Shown piece after piece: positions 43,202-51,868 of a DNA stretch of 64,000 nt. Source of the stretch: G963669295 sp963669295 (lineage in GTDB: Bacteria; Bacteroidota; Bacteroidia; Flavobacteriales_D; CALLUQ01); assembly GCA_963669295.1 (NCBI GenBank), contig OY769938.1, positions 3,472,001 through 3,536,000 of the forward strand, given 5' to 3'. Every line of letters begins with the position of its first letter. Position 1 is the first letter of the stretch. Under the pieces are notes generated by a model. It was not told the origin of the DNA. It did no database searches and was given only the letters and a program-made list of their open reading frames with translations. Made by a program: the position numbers and the translations under genes.

Positions 43202-43992
43202 TGGAAAGTGCCTTCGACAATGCTGCCATCACTTACGATGATGAATTCACTCATGGCGAGATAGGGCGTCGTCAGCGCGCTATTGTATGGCAATACTTGC
43301 AAGCGCATTTGCCCTCAACACCTCTTCGTATTTTGGAATTGAATTGTGGTACAGGAGAAGATGCCGTTTGGTTGGCTGAGCAGGGGCATGAGGTGGTAGC
43401 TACCGATGCTTCTTTACAAATGGTGCAGCAAACGAAAGCAAAAGCAGCAGCGCGAGGGGCAACCATTGAAGCATTCCAAATGCCTTTTGAAGCCATTGCC
43501 AGTACTTCTTTTCAACAGGGATTCGACCTTGTGTTTTCCAACTTTGGAGGGCTCAACTGCATCGATTCATTGGCACTTAAATCCATGGGGCAGTCGCTTA
43601 AGAGTGTGTTACAGCCTGGCGGTCGATTCATTGCGGTAGTGATGCCTTCTTTTTGCTGGATGGAAAGCAATTATTTCTTTTTCAAGCTACAGTGGGGAAA
43701 GGTGTTTCGAAGGGCTGGGGGGAAGCCAGTGGTGGTGCATGTGAATGGTACCGATGTGCATACGTGGTATTACTCGCCACGTGCATTTAAACAGGCGATG
43801 TTGCCGTCTTTTCGATGTCGTAAACAACGGCCTGTGGGCCTTTTTATTCCGCCTTCTTACCTGGAGCCTTATTTTAAAAAGCGCCTTAAACTCCTTAACT
43901 TTCTCGAAAAATGTGAACGATCGATGGGGGCTTCGTTTATGGCGGGGAATGCCGACCATTATTTGATTGACCTGGAAGTAGTTTCCAATTAA
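43201..43992 (+). CDS. Class I SAM-dependent methyltransferase (paired with radical SAM copy 1)
   Basis: The 263-residue product has motif I RILELNCGTGEDAVWLAEQGHEVVATDAS, with the acidic ribose-binding residue in ATDAS, and a Leu/Gly-rich MT11-type core (DLVFSNFGGLNCIDSLALKSMG). It has no signal peptide. Its start overlaps the stop of the radical SAM gene in TAATG, so the two are coupled. It would methylate an O, N or C of the same intermediate as the radical SAM enzyme. Confidence 0.85.
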   Translation: MESAFDNAAITYDDEFTHGEIGRRQRAIVWQYLQAHLPSTPLRILELNCGTGEDAVWLAEQGHEVVATDASLQMVQQTKAKAAARGATIEAFQMPFEAIASTSFQQGFDLVFSNFGGLNCIDSLALKSMGQSLKSVLQPGGRFIAVVMPSFCWMESNYFFFKLQWGKVFRRAGGKPVVVHVNGTDVHTWYYSPRAFKQAMLPSFRCRKQRPVGLFIPPSYLEPYFKKRLKLLNFLEKCERSMGASFMAGNADHYLIDLEVVSN

Positions 43993-44003
43993 AAGTGTAT
44001 GAG

Positions 44004-44498
44004 ATGAAACAGTTATTAAGTGTATTGTTGTTGCTGGTAAGTATGGGCGTGTTGGCGCAGGAGTCGACGTTGGTGGGGAAGTGGAAGATGCTAGCCATGC
44101 AGATGGATGATGAGGTGGTGTTTGACCTCGACGATCGAGAGGGGTTTATAGCGAGTACCATTGCCCGTAGAAAAGAGCATCTAAAAACCACAGCACTTGC
44201 AAAAGAAGACAGCTTACAGCTGGTAAAGACGGCACACGAAAAATTGGATGGATTGGAAAACGTTTACCTGGAGTTTTTTGAAGATGGTACTTATGCAAAT
44301 ACCCGATTAGTGGGAGCAGGGCAAGGAGATGTAGAGCAAGGGCATTATGAATACGATGCTGCTACAGGGCGTTTGGTACAAACAGATGGTACCCGTGCCA
44401 GCGAGCTTATGGTGGCCATCAAGGAAAATAGATTGGTATTGACGATGCAGCAAAATGCTACGATGATCCTTACCTACCAAAAGAACGAGAAAGAATAG
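44004..44498 (+). CDS. Exported lipocalin-like or DUF4488-like protein
   Basis: The 164-residue product has a signal peptide (MKQLLSVLLLLVSMGVLAQ) and a short beta-rich mature part beginning STLVGKWKMLAMQMDDEVVF, a phrase typical of lipocalin-like domains (GxW). The end (LVLTMQQNATMILTYQKN) is strand-forming. It may bind a lipidic product of the adjacent pathway in the periplasm (inference). The ATG at 44004 is preferred to a GTG three codons upstream. The next radical SAM gene starts eight bases after its stop. Confidence 0.6.
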   Translation: MKQLLSVLLLLVSMGVLAQESTLVGKWKMLAMQMDDEVVFDLDDREGFIASTIARRKEHLKTTALAKEDSLQLVKTAHEKLDGLENVYLEFFEDGTYANTRLVGAGQGDVEQGHYEYDAATGRLVQTDGTRASELMVAIKENRLVLTMQQNATMILTYQKNEKE

Positions 44499-44505
44499 TT
44501 GCGGC

Positions 44506-45912
44506 TTGAAAGTACTGCTAACACATGGTTATTTTTTGCACGAAGATCCTAAGGAACAGGAGATCATGCGGCCTTACCCGCCCCTGGGTATCTTGTGCGT
44601 TTCTGCATGGCTCGAAGAGCAAGGCATTACCAACGAGGTATTCGACAGCACTTTCTCTACCAGGGAAGCACTAGAACAGTACTTGCTCATCCATCGGCCT
44701 CCGTATGTAGCGTTTTATGTTAACCTCATGACCCGGGTAAATATATTGCAGCTCATCACGTTTATCCGCGCTAAGAAGGAGTTGCAGCATACCACCATTA
44801 TTTTGGGTGGCCCTGAGGTGCGTTACAATGCAGATGATTTGTTGCAACACGGAGCCAATTACCTGGTGATTGGTGAAGGAGAGCAAACCATTACAGCACT
44901 GATTACCACATTGGATGCAGGAGAGCAAGAACGGTTGTCGGAAGTGCAAGGCATTGGGTATTTGAATGCACAGGGCGAGCCAGTGTATACAGCAGAGCGC
45001 ACCAAGCTGCGAAGCATTAACGAGTTGCCTTTCCCCAACCGAAAGAAGATTGACCTCCAACAATACCTTACCACCTGGAAGCAGCGTCATGGATTGAATG
45101 CCATTTCGGTGAGTACCATGCGTGGATGCCCGTATACCTGCAAATGGTGTAGCAGGGCAGTATATGGCTTGAGCTACCGACGTCGTTCGCCAGAGAAGGT
45201 GGTGGATGAGTTGGAATACATTCAACAAACGTATAACCCCGATACGTTGTGGTTTGTGGATGATGTGTTTACGGTAAGTCATAAGTGGTTGCAGGCGTTT
45301 AATGAAGAATTAAAAAGGCGCAATGTTACCATTGCTTACGAGTGCATCACCCGTGCTGACCGTATGAATGAGGAGGTGATTCGAATGATGAAGGAGTCGG
45401 GTTGTTTCAGGGTGTGGATTGGTGCAGAGAGTGGTTCGCAGAAAATCATTGACTTGATGGACCGCAGGGTAAGTGTGGAAGAGGTACGCACCATGATTCA
45501 AATGGCACAGCAACATGGCATTCAGGCTGGTACTTTTATTATGCTGGGCTATCCTGGAGAAACGGAACAAGACATTTATGAAACCATTCATCACCTCAAA
45601 GTATCGAACCCCGATTACTTTACCATAACAGTAGCCTACCCCATTAAAGGCACGGAGTTGTTTGAAGAGGTAGAAGCCATTCAAACCAATGCCTTTAACT
45701 GGCAAATGCAAAACGATCGCGACCGCGATTTTCAACGTACCTACCACCGCAGGTATTACGATTATGCTGTGCGACGTGTGGTGAATGAGGTGAATTTCAA
45801 CAAGAAAAAGTTAAACAATCAAACCCTTACTCCATCGGCTGTTAACCTTAAGCTGCGCTCTTTTGTAGCCAAAATGGGCATGTGGTGGTACCGTCAAAAA
45901 TCATCGGCATAA
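44506..45912 (+). CDS. B12-binding-domain radical SAM enzyme (copy 2)
   Basis: The 468-residue product has the same architecture as copy 1: N-terminal cobalamin-binding-type domain (MRPYPPLGILCVSAWLEEQG, ILGGPEVRYNADDLLQHGAN and YLVIGEGEQT) and a radical SAM core with Cys208, Cys212 and Cys215 in RGCPYTCKWC. VWIGAESGSQKIIDLMDRRV follows. The start is TTG at 44506, which begins directly at the conserved KVLLTHGYFLHEDP. Its stop is directly abutted by the ATG of the next methyltransferase gene. It and copy 1 are clearly related (shared TH(S/G)YF opening and matching middle parts). Substrate unknown. Confidence 0.9.
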   Translation: MKVLLTHGYFLHEDPKEQEIMRPYPPLGILCVSAWLEEQGITNEVFDSTFSTREALEQYLLIHRPPYVAFYVNLMTRVNILQLITFIRAKKELQHTTIILGGPEVRYNADDLLQHGANYLVIGEGEQTITALITTLDAGEQERLSEVQGIGYLNAQGEPVYTAERTKLRSINELPFPNRKKIDLQQYLTTWKQRHGLNAISVSTMRGCPYTCKWCSRAVYGLSYRRRSPEKVVDELEYIQQTYNPDTLWFVDDVFTVSHKWLQAFNEELKRRNVTIAYECITRADRMNEEVIRMMKESGCFRVWIGAESGSQKIIDLMDRRVSVEEVRTMIQMAQQHGIQAGTFIMLGYPGETEQDIYETIHHLKVSNPDYFTITVAYPIKGTELFEEVEAIQTNAFNWQMQNDRDRDFQRTYHRRYYDYAVRRVVNEVNFNKKKLNNQTLTPSAVNLKLRSFVAKMGMWWYRQKSSA

Positions 45913-46689
45913 ATGGCTATTTCTTACCTACAATCTTTTACCCCTCAAAATGGGGTGTACTTCTTCACAGAAGAGCAGCCTTTCGAAGAGATTTACCTGG
46001 AAGTGAGAGAGAAAGAGGGGAGGGTATATAGCGATCAGGAGGTGCAACACCTGCCTCACTGTACAGCGCAAAACACACGCTTTGACGAATGGCAATTGCG
46101 TGTGGCTACAGCCAATAATTTCAACACCTACCTTCAAGAAAAAGGAGCAGTGGATGTGCTTGATTTGGGGTGTGGCAATGGGTGGTTCTCCAACTTCATG
46201 GCCAAAGCAACAAAGGGTACCGTGGTAGGGGTCGACATCAATCGTTTGGAATTGGAGCAAGCGGCCCGTGTATTTCCCAAACCCAATTTGCATTTTGTTT
46301 ACGCCAATATTTTTACAGCAAACTTTCCTTTAAAAACGTACGATATCATTACACTGAACGGCAGTGTGCAATACTTTCCAGACCTTGTTGCATTGATTGA
46401 ACGGTTGTTGACTTTGCTTAAGCCTGGGGGCGAGCTCCATTTTTTAGACAGCCCTTTTTACAAGGCACATGAAATTGAAGGGGCGCAAGAACGATCGCTT
46501 GATTATTACCAACACCTTGGGTACGAATCGATGGCCGATCATTATTTTCACCACCCCATTGATGTGGTAAAGCAATACGATTATACGTTGTTGTATAAAC
46601 CACGGTCGGTAGCTTCAAGGTGGTTGAAGTTGCAAGGCTCGGCCCGGTATTCACCATTCCCATGGATTCGGATAAGGAAAACGAAATGA
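45913..46689 (+). CDS. Class I SAM-dependent methyltransferase (paired with radical SAM copy 2)
   Basis: The 258-residue product has motif I in VDVLDLGCGNGWFSNFMAKA with the acidic Asp in VVGVDINR. The mid-section YDIITLNGSVQYFPDLVALIE and LLKPGGELHFLDSPFY are the remaining canonical methyltransferase motifs (post I, II, III). No membrane segment. It starts immediately after the stop of radical SAM copy 2, so translation is coupled. Likely methylates the same intermediate; the exact atom cannot be read from sequence. Confidence 0.85.
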   Translation: MAISYLQSFTPQNGVYFFTEEQPFEEIYLEVREKEGRVYSDQEVQHLPHCTAQNTRFDEWQLRVATANNFNTYLQEKGAVDVLDLGCGNGWFSNFMAKATKGTVVGVDINRLELEQAARVFPKPNLHFVYANIFTANFPLKTYDIITLNGSVQYFPDLVALIERLLTLLKPGGELHFLDSPFYKAHEIEGAQERSLDYYQHLGYESMADHYFHHPIDVVKQYDYTLLYKPRSVASRWLKLQGSARYSPFPWIRIRKTK

Positions 46690-47098
46690 CCTAAAAAAAC
46701 AAGAGACGCAATGCGTCTCCTGTTCCTCTCTACTTTGCTACTAAAGCGTCATTGAAAAAGCTCTACCTGCTAGCTAATTTCGGCTCTAGATTTTTAAAAA
46801 AATTATCACCAACAATTAAGTTGGTTTCCTCTACTGCTACAAATGTAGAGGCTTCGAGAAGAGTGTAGAAATCAATTATTTAAAAAAATAAGGTTTTAAA
46901 GGGGTGTTTTTATTGGTGTTTGCTTCAACGAAAGGCTATTTTCGACTGGTGTTGGTGTGGTTTTTAATGGAGTGGCGTGTTTTTATTGAAAGTAAGGGTT
47001 TTAACGATGGCTATTGATGAGGGTTTTCTAAAGTTTTCTTTTGTTTTAAGGGGAATTGTGTCATATTTATGCAGCTGTTTATTATGTTTTAAACCGTT
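46690..47098. other. Intergenic region with two hairpins
   Basis: The 400-base spacer holds a hairpin at 46703-46719 (GAGACGC, loop AAT, GCGTCTC) preceded by an A-run, so on the minus strand it would be a rho-independent terminator; it may be bidirectional. A second inverted repeat, CCTCTAC (46828-46834) and GTAGAGG (46845-46851), has a ten-base loop. No gene or clear TAnnTTTG promoter was seen. Confidence 0.45.
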
Positions 47099-48634
47099 AT
47101 GAAACAAACTGAGTACTTACATCAATTAATACAGTCGCTTACCAAAACGGAGAAACGGTATTTCAAAATGTTTTCTTCCGTCAATAGCCGCGATAAAAAC
47201 TACATCCGGTTGTTTGATTTAATGAACAAACAAGAGGTATACAACGAACAGGAAGTGATTGAAAAACTGAACGATCCTAAGGCCACCAAACATTTCCCGG
47301 TTTTAAAGAAGTATTTGTCGGATCAGGTATTGCGTTCGTTGCGTAACTTCAATAGTGGTGAGTCCATCGATATTCAGGTGCAATCGCAATTGATTGACAT
47401 TGAAGTGTTGTTTAGGAAAGGGCTGGTACGCCAGTGTTCGAAGCTTATCCGCAAGGCGCGTGAATTGGCCGTGAAGCATGAGCGGTTTGGGTTGGCGTTG
47501 GCTGCCATCAGTTGGGAAAGAAAGCTGTTTATTTTTCACAACGACCAGCTGCGCAGCGAGGAGGAAATTACCCGGGAAGAGGAGCGAATCATCGAACAAA
47601 ATCAAAATGTATTGCAGTACCACCGTTTGTTTTCTCAAAGCTGGGCACTGTTCGAAAAAACGGGTTATATCCAAACCGAACCTGGAGTTCAGGAAGCAAA
47701 GAAATTGTTGAAGTCATCGCTGCTGAAATCGAGGGAGCATGCTTTTACCCTGAAGTCGAGCATTTACTTCGAGTTGATTCATGCCAATTGTTACAAAACC
47801 ATAGGCGATTATAAGAAGGCCTACATACACAGCAAAAAGGCCACCGAATATCCTACACACACCCTCAACGAGTATGAGTTTTATGCCATGTACCTCACTC
47901 ATTTGGAGGCGTGTAGCGACCTTGCTAAGCTGGATGAATGTTTGCATTGTATAGAGGTGCTAAAGTATTCCAGCACATCAAAAATCCTCGACCGGGTACG
48001 CATCATTGAACGCGATTTAAACATTAACCTGATGACCATTGAGCAGTTGGTGTATGTTGATACCGGAAGGTTGGAAGAACTAAAGCAATGGGCCGATAAC
48101 ATTGAAGCCACCTTTGAAGAAATGGCCATTTCGCAATCGACGGGGAAATTGCATGCGCTGCGCTATTCCTTATTGCAGGCCTGGTTTCACCTGGGCAACG
48201 ACCGTAAAGCCTTGAAGTGGGCCAACGAAATCCTCAATTCATCGGTGAAAGAACAACGCCTCGATTTGCAGGAAAATGTGCGCATTATGTATGTGCTTTT
48301 GCAAGCTGGTAGGCGCAATTACGAGTTGTTGAATTCCACCCTTAAATCTACCATTCGGTTTGTGAACGCTCACCAACTGATGGGGCCGTTGGAACAGTGT
48401 ATGTTCGACTTCTTTAAGGAACTGGTAAAAACCAATGACCCTAAAGCTGAAAAAGCATTGTTCCGCCAAATACACCAGGATTTATTGAAAATACAGGAGT
48501 CGATTGAGGAAGGTAGAAGCTCCGTAAAACTCTTCTTTTTATTGTCGTGGGTAGAGTCGCAATTGCAGGAAGTTACCTTTCATGAGCGTTATCGGGCCAA
48601 CTTTAAAACATTCTTTACCGAAAGCGAATTTTAA
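47099..48634 (+). CDS. Uncharacterised helical-repeat protein (paralogue of the gene at 36348)
   Basis: The 511-residue cytosolic, helical product shares with the protein at 36348 an N-terminal motif of the form SLTKTEKRYFKMF, then LFDLMNKQEVYNEQEVIEKL, and LKKYLSDQVLRSLRNF. The remainder shows repeating helices with EKL, RKARELA and TPR-like spacing (for example ELIHANCYKTIGDYKKAYIH). Sequence identity by eye is low, but the alignment of the first 90 residues is convincing. It lies between two halves of the radical SAM/methyltransferase region. No enzyme motif; function unknown. Confidence 0.7.
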   Translation: MKQTEYLHQLIQSLTKTEKRYFKMFSSVNSRDKNYIRLFDLMNKQEVYNEQEVIEKLNDPKATKHFPVLKKYLSDQVLRSLRNFNSGESIDIQVQSQLIDIEVLFRKGLVRQCSKLIRKARELAVKHERFGLALAAISWERKLFIFHNDQLRSEEEITREEERIIEQNQNVLQYHRLFSQSWALFEKTGYIQTEPGVQEAKKLLKSSLLKSREHAFTLKSSIYFELIHANCYKTIGDYKKAYIHSKKATEYPTHTLNEYEFYAMYLTHLEACSDLAKLDECLHCIEVLKYSSTSKILDRVRIIERDLNINLMTIEQLVYVDTGRLEELKQWADNIEATFEEMAISQSTGKLHALRYSLLQAWFHLGNDRKALKWANEILNSSVKEQRLDLQENVRIMYVLLQAGRRNYELLNSTLKSTIRFVNAHQLMGPLEQCMFDFFKELVKTNDPKAEKALFRQIHQDLLKIQESIEEGRSSVKLFFLLSWVESQLQEVTFHERYRANFKTFFTESEF

Positions 48635-48686
48635 CATGATGTTTCGACCTTGCATAAATTTTAGCCAATTTCACCGACGTTACTAA

Positions 48687-49727
48687 ATGGCTAATGCTCC
48701 ACATATTGTTATTCTAACACCAGGTTTTGCCGATGGGGAGGAAGATACTGCTTGTATTCCACCGTTACAGGTGTATTTGAAGCACCTCCAGTTGATGCAG
48801 CCAGCATTGCGCATATCTGTTATTGCTTTTCAATATCCTTACCAACAAGGGGAGTATACCTGGCATGGCCTTACTGTTTATAGCAGTGGTGGAGGGAACC
48901 GAAAATTTCCAGCTCGATTGTTGTCGTGGAACAGGGCCATGCGCAAGTTCAAGCAGTTGCACCAGCAATGGCCGGTTACCATGATCCATAGTTTTTGGCT
49001 GAGCGAATGTGCTTACATCGGCACCCGCTTGGCCAAACAATTTCGATTGCCGCATTGTGTTACCCTTATGGGGCAGGATGTAAAGCCTTCTAATAAGTAC
49101 CTGAAAAAGGTGAGCTTATCAGACCTTACTACAGTAGCGGTTTCGGAATACCAAAAAGAATTGTTTGAAGCCACCACAGGCAGTGCTGCCAACCACCTTA
49201 TTCCGTGGGGCATGGAGCCTTTTGATGTGGCCAGTGAGGCGCGTACCATTGATGTGTTGGGCGTAGGGTCATTGATTCAATTGAAGCAATTTGATCGTTG
49301 GGTTGCCATGGTGGCTGCCTTAAAAGAACGGCATCCTCTGCGGGCATGCCTTATTGGCGATGGCCCACAAGCAGCAGCCTTGCAATCGAAAGCAGCAGCA
49401 TTAGGGGTAGAAGATTGCATTGAATTTACCGGGCAACTTCCTCGCGATGAGGTGTTGCAATACATGGCAAAAAGCAAGGTGTTGCTCCACCCGTCGGAAT
49501 ACGAGTCGTTTGGTTTTGTGTTTGCTGAGGCGCTGCAATCGGGAATGTATGTGGTATCGCATCCGGTAGGAGCAGCGCAACCATCAGAAAAGTGGAAAGT
49601 GGCTGCCACAGAAGAGGGGCTGCTTGAGGCCCTGGAGGCTGTATTGCCCCAACAACATTACGAACCGATTTCGCTATACCCTATTGCTTCAACGGTAGCA
49701 GCTTATTTAACGATTTATGACTGCTAA
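48687..49727 (+). CDS. Family 4 (GT-B) glycosyltransferase
   Basis: The 346-residue product is a GT4-type retaining glycosyltransferase: GFADGEEDTACIPPLQVYLK and VTMIHSFWLSECAYIGTRLAK in the N-terminal domain, and ACLIGDGPQAAAL, LLHPSEYESFGFVFAEALQSG in the C-terminal domain; the latter holds the EX7E motif (ESFGFVFAE). It would add a sugar to a lipid-linked intermediate or the product of the neighbouring pathway. Its stop overlaps the flippase start by 11 bases. Cytosolic or peripheral. Confidence 0.85.
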   Translation: MANAPHIVILTPGFADGEEDTACIPPLQVYLKHLQLMQPALRISVIAFQYPYQQGEYTWHGLTVYSSGGGNRKFPARLLSWNRAMRKFKQLHQQWPVTMIHSFWLSECAYIGTRLAKQFRLPHCVTLMGQDVKPSNKYLKKVSLSDLTTVAVSEYQKELFEATTGSAANHLIPWGMEPFDVASEARTIDVLGVGSLIQLKQFDRWVAMVAALKERHPLRACLIGDGPQAAALQSKAAALGVEDCIEFTGQLPRDEVLQYMAKSKVLLHPSEYESFGFVFAEALQSGMYVVSHPVGAAQPSEKWKVAATEEGLLEALEAVLPQQHYEPISLYPIASTVAAYLTIYDC

Positions 49728-50892
49728 AAAGCTCCAGCGCATACAAACGGTGGCGGTGAATTCCATGCGCAACCTGGTCGTTCCGGGGGTGAATGTGGTG
49801 GTGTCGTTTCTGGTAGTGCTTTGGGCTTCCGATGCGTTATGGGGAACCTTCGTTACTCACTTAATCTTCATTACCCTGGCCACCCATGTATTGTCGTGGG
49901 GCAACAAAGAATACTTGCTGCGGGCATTTAGTCAACAGCCGTCATCCATCGCGGCATTGTGGCAACAAACCTTAGTGGTGCGTAGCATGGGGCTGGTAGT
50001 GGGGGTGCTGCTGTTGGTAGTGCTCAACTACGAACCACAACAATTGGTTTGGATGAGTGTGTGGCTGTTGGGGGCATTTTTATACCAATCGTTTGATGTG
50101 GTGGTGGTGTATACCCGACGATTTGGCGGAGCCATTGTAGCAGAACTGGCTGGGTTTGCGTTTATCGCTGCCATGATGTACAGCCAGCAAACGCACCTCA
50201 ATGAATTGTACCTGATACAATTGTACGCCATAGGCACCATGATTAAGGTGCTGCTGTTGGCCATCACGTTTGTGAAAGACCTGGTGCGAAAAGTGAAGTT
50301 GGAGGTAAAGCTGAGTTTTTTCATGGCCTGTTTACCCTTCTTTTTAATAGGGTTTAGTGGCATGTTGCAATCGAAAGCGGATTTGTATTTGGTGACCTAT
50401 TTTTTGAACGACCAGGAGGTGGGGCAGTACCAGGTAATGATCAATTTGTTCATTTACATCCAGGCGGTAGCGGGGTTTGTGTTGATGCCTTTTGCCAAAA
50501 ATTTATACCGGGTAAGCGATCGGGTAAGCGAGAAGATCATGTGGAAATTGGTGCTCCTTGGCATAGGAGTGCTGGCGCTTGGTATTCCTACAGCCTGGGG
50601 GCTCTTGCATTACGCTTTTCATTTCGATTTTTCGTGGGATTACTACCTTTATGGGGCATTGTACGTGTTGCCCATATTTTACTACCTGCCTTTAATTTAC
50701 CGTCTTTTTAAGCAGGGCAAGGAACGGCAGGTGATGTACATCAACTTTTTAGGAGCGGGCGTTAATTTAGTGCTTACCGCTGTGTTGTTGCACTACCTGC
50801 AAGGCAAGGGCGCATTAATAGGAAGTATGCTGGCACAATGGGCCATGCTGGGGTGTTATGTGTACCATCGTTATCAAAAAAACAACCTATGA
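49717..50892 (+). CDS. Polytopic membrane transporter of the lipid-linked glycan flippase type
   Basis: The 391-residue product is a membrane protein with about ten to twelve hydrophobic segments, e.g. LVVPGVNVVVSFLVVLWASD, VVGVLLLVVLNYEP, GFAFIAAMMYSQ and VMYINFLGAGVNLVLTAVLL. It resembles Wzx/MVF-type flippases of lipid-linked oligosaccharides rather than ABC transporters. Its placement between the GT4 gene and a methyltransferase gene suggests it exports a lipid-linked product made by this region. Overlaps both neighbours. Assignment rests on hydrophobicity and context. Confidence 0.7.
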   Translation: MTAKKLQRIQTVAVNSMRNLVVPGVNVVVSFLVVLWASDALWGTFVTHLIFITLATHVLSWGNKEYLLRAFSQQPSSIAALWQQTLVVRSMGLVVGVLLLVVLNYEPQQLVWMSVWLLGAFLYQSFDVVVVYTRRFGGAIVAELAGFAFIAAMMYSQQTHLNELYLIQLYAIGTMIKVLLLAITFVKDLVRKVKLEVKLSFFMACLPFFLIGFSGMLQSKADLYLVTYFLNDQEVGQYQVMINLFIYIQAVAGFVLMPFAKNLYRVSDRVSEKIMWKLVLLGIGVLALGIPTAWGLLHYAFHFDFSWDYYLYGALYVLPIFYYLPLIYRLFKQGKERQVMYINFLGAGVNLVLTAVLLHYLQGKGALIGSMLAQWAMLGCYVYHRYQKNNL

Positions 50893-51746
50893 TTCAACTG
50901 TTGTGTCCACAATGTAAAGCACCGCTCCACCGCGAAACAGCTGCCTGTACCTCAGGCCATCAGTTTGTATTGGAAGATGGTGTGCACCACCTGATACACG
51001 GAACGGTGGAGGAGCAGTTGGATGCCTTTTTATCGGCTTTCAACGATTTTAGGGCAGAGGACTATCTATTGCTGAACGACCCAACGTATTACGACCAACT
51101 GCCATTTGTGGAGGTGGATAAGGCCGTGTGGAAACTCCGGCAGTACGATGTGCAACTGCTGGATGAGCTGATGGAAAAGCGCACTCCACAAACGGTGCTC
51201 GACTTTGGGGCATGGAACTGCTGGCTGAGTCATCACCTCGCTAAACAAGGACATGAAGTACTGGCCATCGATTATTTCATCCACCCTTTCGATGGACTAA
51301 GGGCAAAGCAACATTACAGCTTTAACGATTGGTGGGCGGTGCAAATGGATTTGGAGGATGTATCGATCATCGATGCTTCTTTTGATGTGATTGTGCTGAA
51401 CCGTAACTTTTCATATTTCACCGATCCGTTGCGCAGCCTACAACAAGTAAAGGCCATGCTAAAGCCAGGTGGGTTGCTGGTGCTTACCGGGCTCAATATT
51501 TTTCACAACACCACCAGCATTGCTCAGCACTATGAAAAATTGAAAAAGGATTTTCAACAACGCTATGGCATTCCTTTTTTGTTTAAACCATTTAAAGGGT
51601 ACCTGGATGCTGAGGATCAACAACAGTTGGAGCAGGCAGGAGTAAAGATACACGCCTACGCTCAGCTTTGGAAAGGAAACCTCAAAGCAAAGCTTGTACC
51701 GCAACAACCCCGCTACTACTATGGCATTTATCGCAACCAGCAGTAG
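50889..51746 (+). CDS. Class I methyltransferase with N-terminal Cys-motif domain
   Basis: The 285-residue product starts MIQLLCPQCKAPLHRETAAC, a CxxC...C motif like the Trm112-type or zinc-ribbon start found in glycan-modifying methyltransferases. Motif I is QTVLDFGAWNCWLSHHLAKQG, an unusual variant (GAWNCW rather than GxGxG), with the acidic residue in VLAIDYF. ASFDVIVLNRNFSYFTDPLR and MLKPGGLLVLTGLN are post-I and III. The ATG at 50889 overlaps the flippase stop by four bases. Substrate unknown. Confidence 0.75.
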   Translation: MIQLLCPQCKAPLHRETAACTSGHQFVLEDGVHHLIHGTVEEQLDAFLSAFNDFRAEDYLLLNDPTYYDQLPFVEVDKAVWKLRQYDVQLLDELMEKRTPQTVLDFGAWNCWLSHHLAKQGHEVLAIDYFIHPFDGLRAKQHYSFNDWWAVQMDLEDVSIIDASFDVIVLNRNFSYFTDPLRSLQQVKAMLKPGGLLVLTGLNIFHNTTSIAQHYEKLKKDFQQRYGIPFLFKPFKGYLDAEDQQQLEQAGVKIHAYAQLWKGNLKAKLVPQQPRYYYGIYRNQQ

Positions 51747-51812
51747 CTATTCAACTGCCGTTCCCTATAGAGCGCAACTTCAACATGCCTTGAACGCTTC
51801 ATCGAATAGAGG

Positions 51813-51844
51813 TTGTTCATCCTGAGAAAAAATGGTTAATTTTA
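51813..51844 (+). promoter_or_regulatory. Possible promoter of radical SAM copy 3
   Basis: A TTG (51813-51815) and TAATTTTA (51837-51844; one mismatch to TAnnTTTG) are separated by 21 bases, 24 bases before the start codon. Weak. Confidence 0.3.
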
Positions 51845-51868
51845 CCCCAGTTAGCCCGGAGGTTTTTC

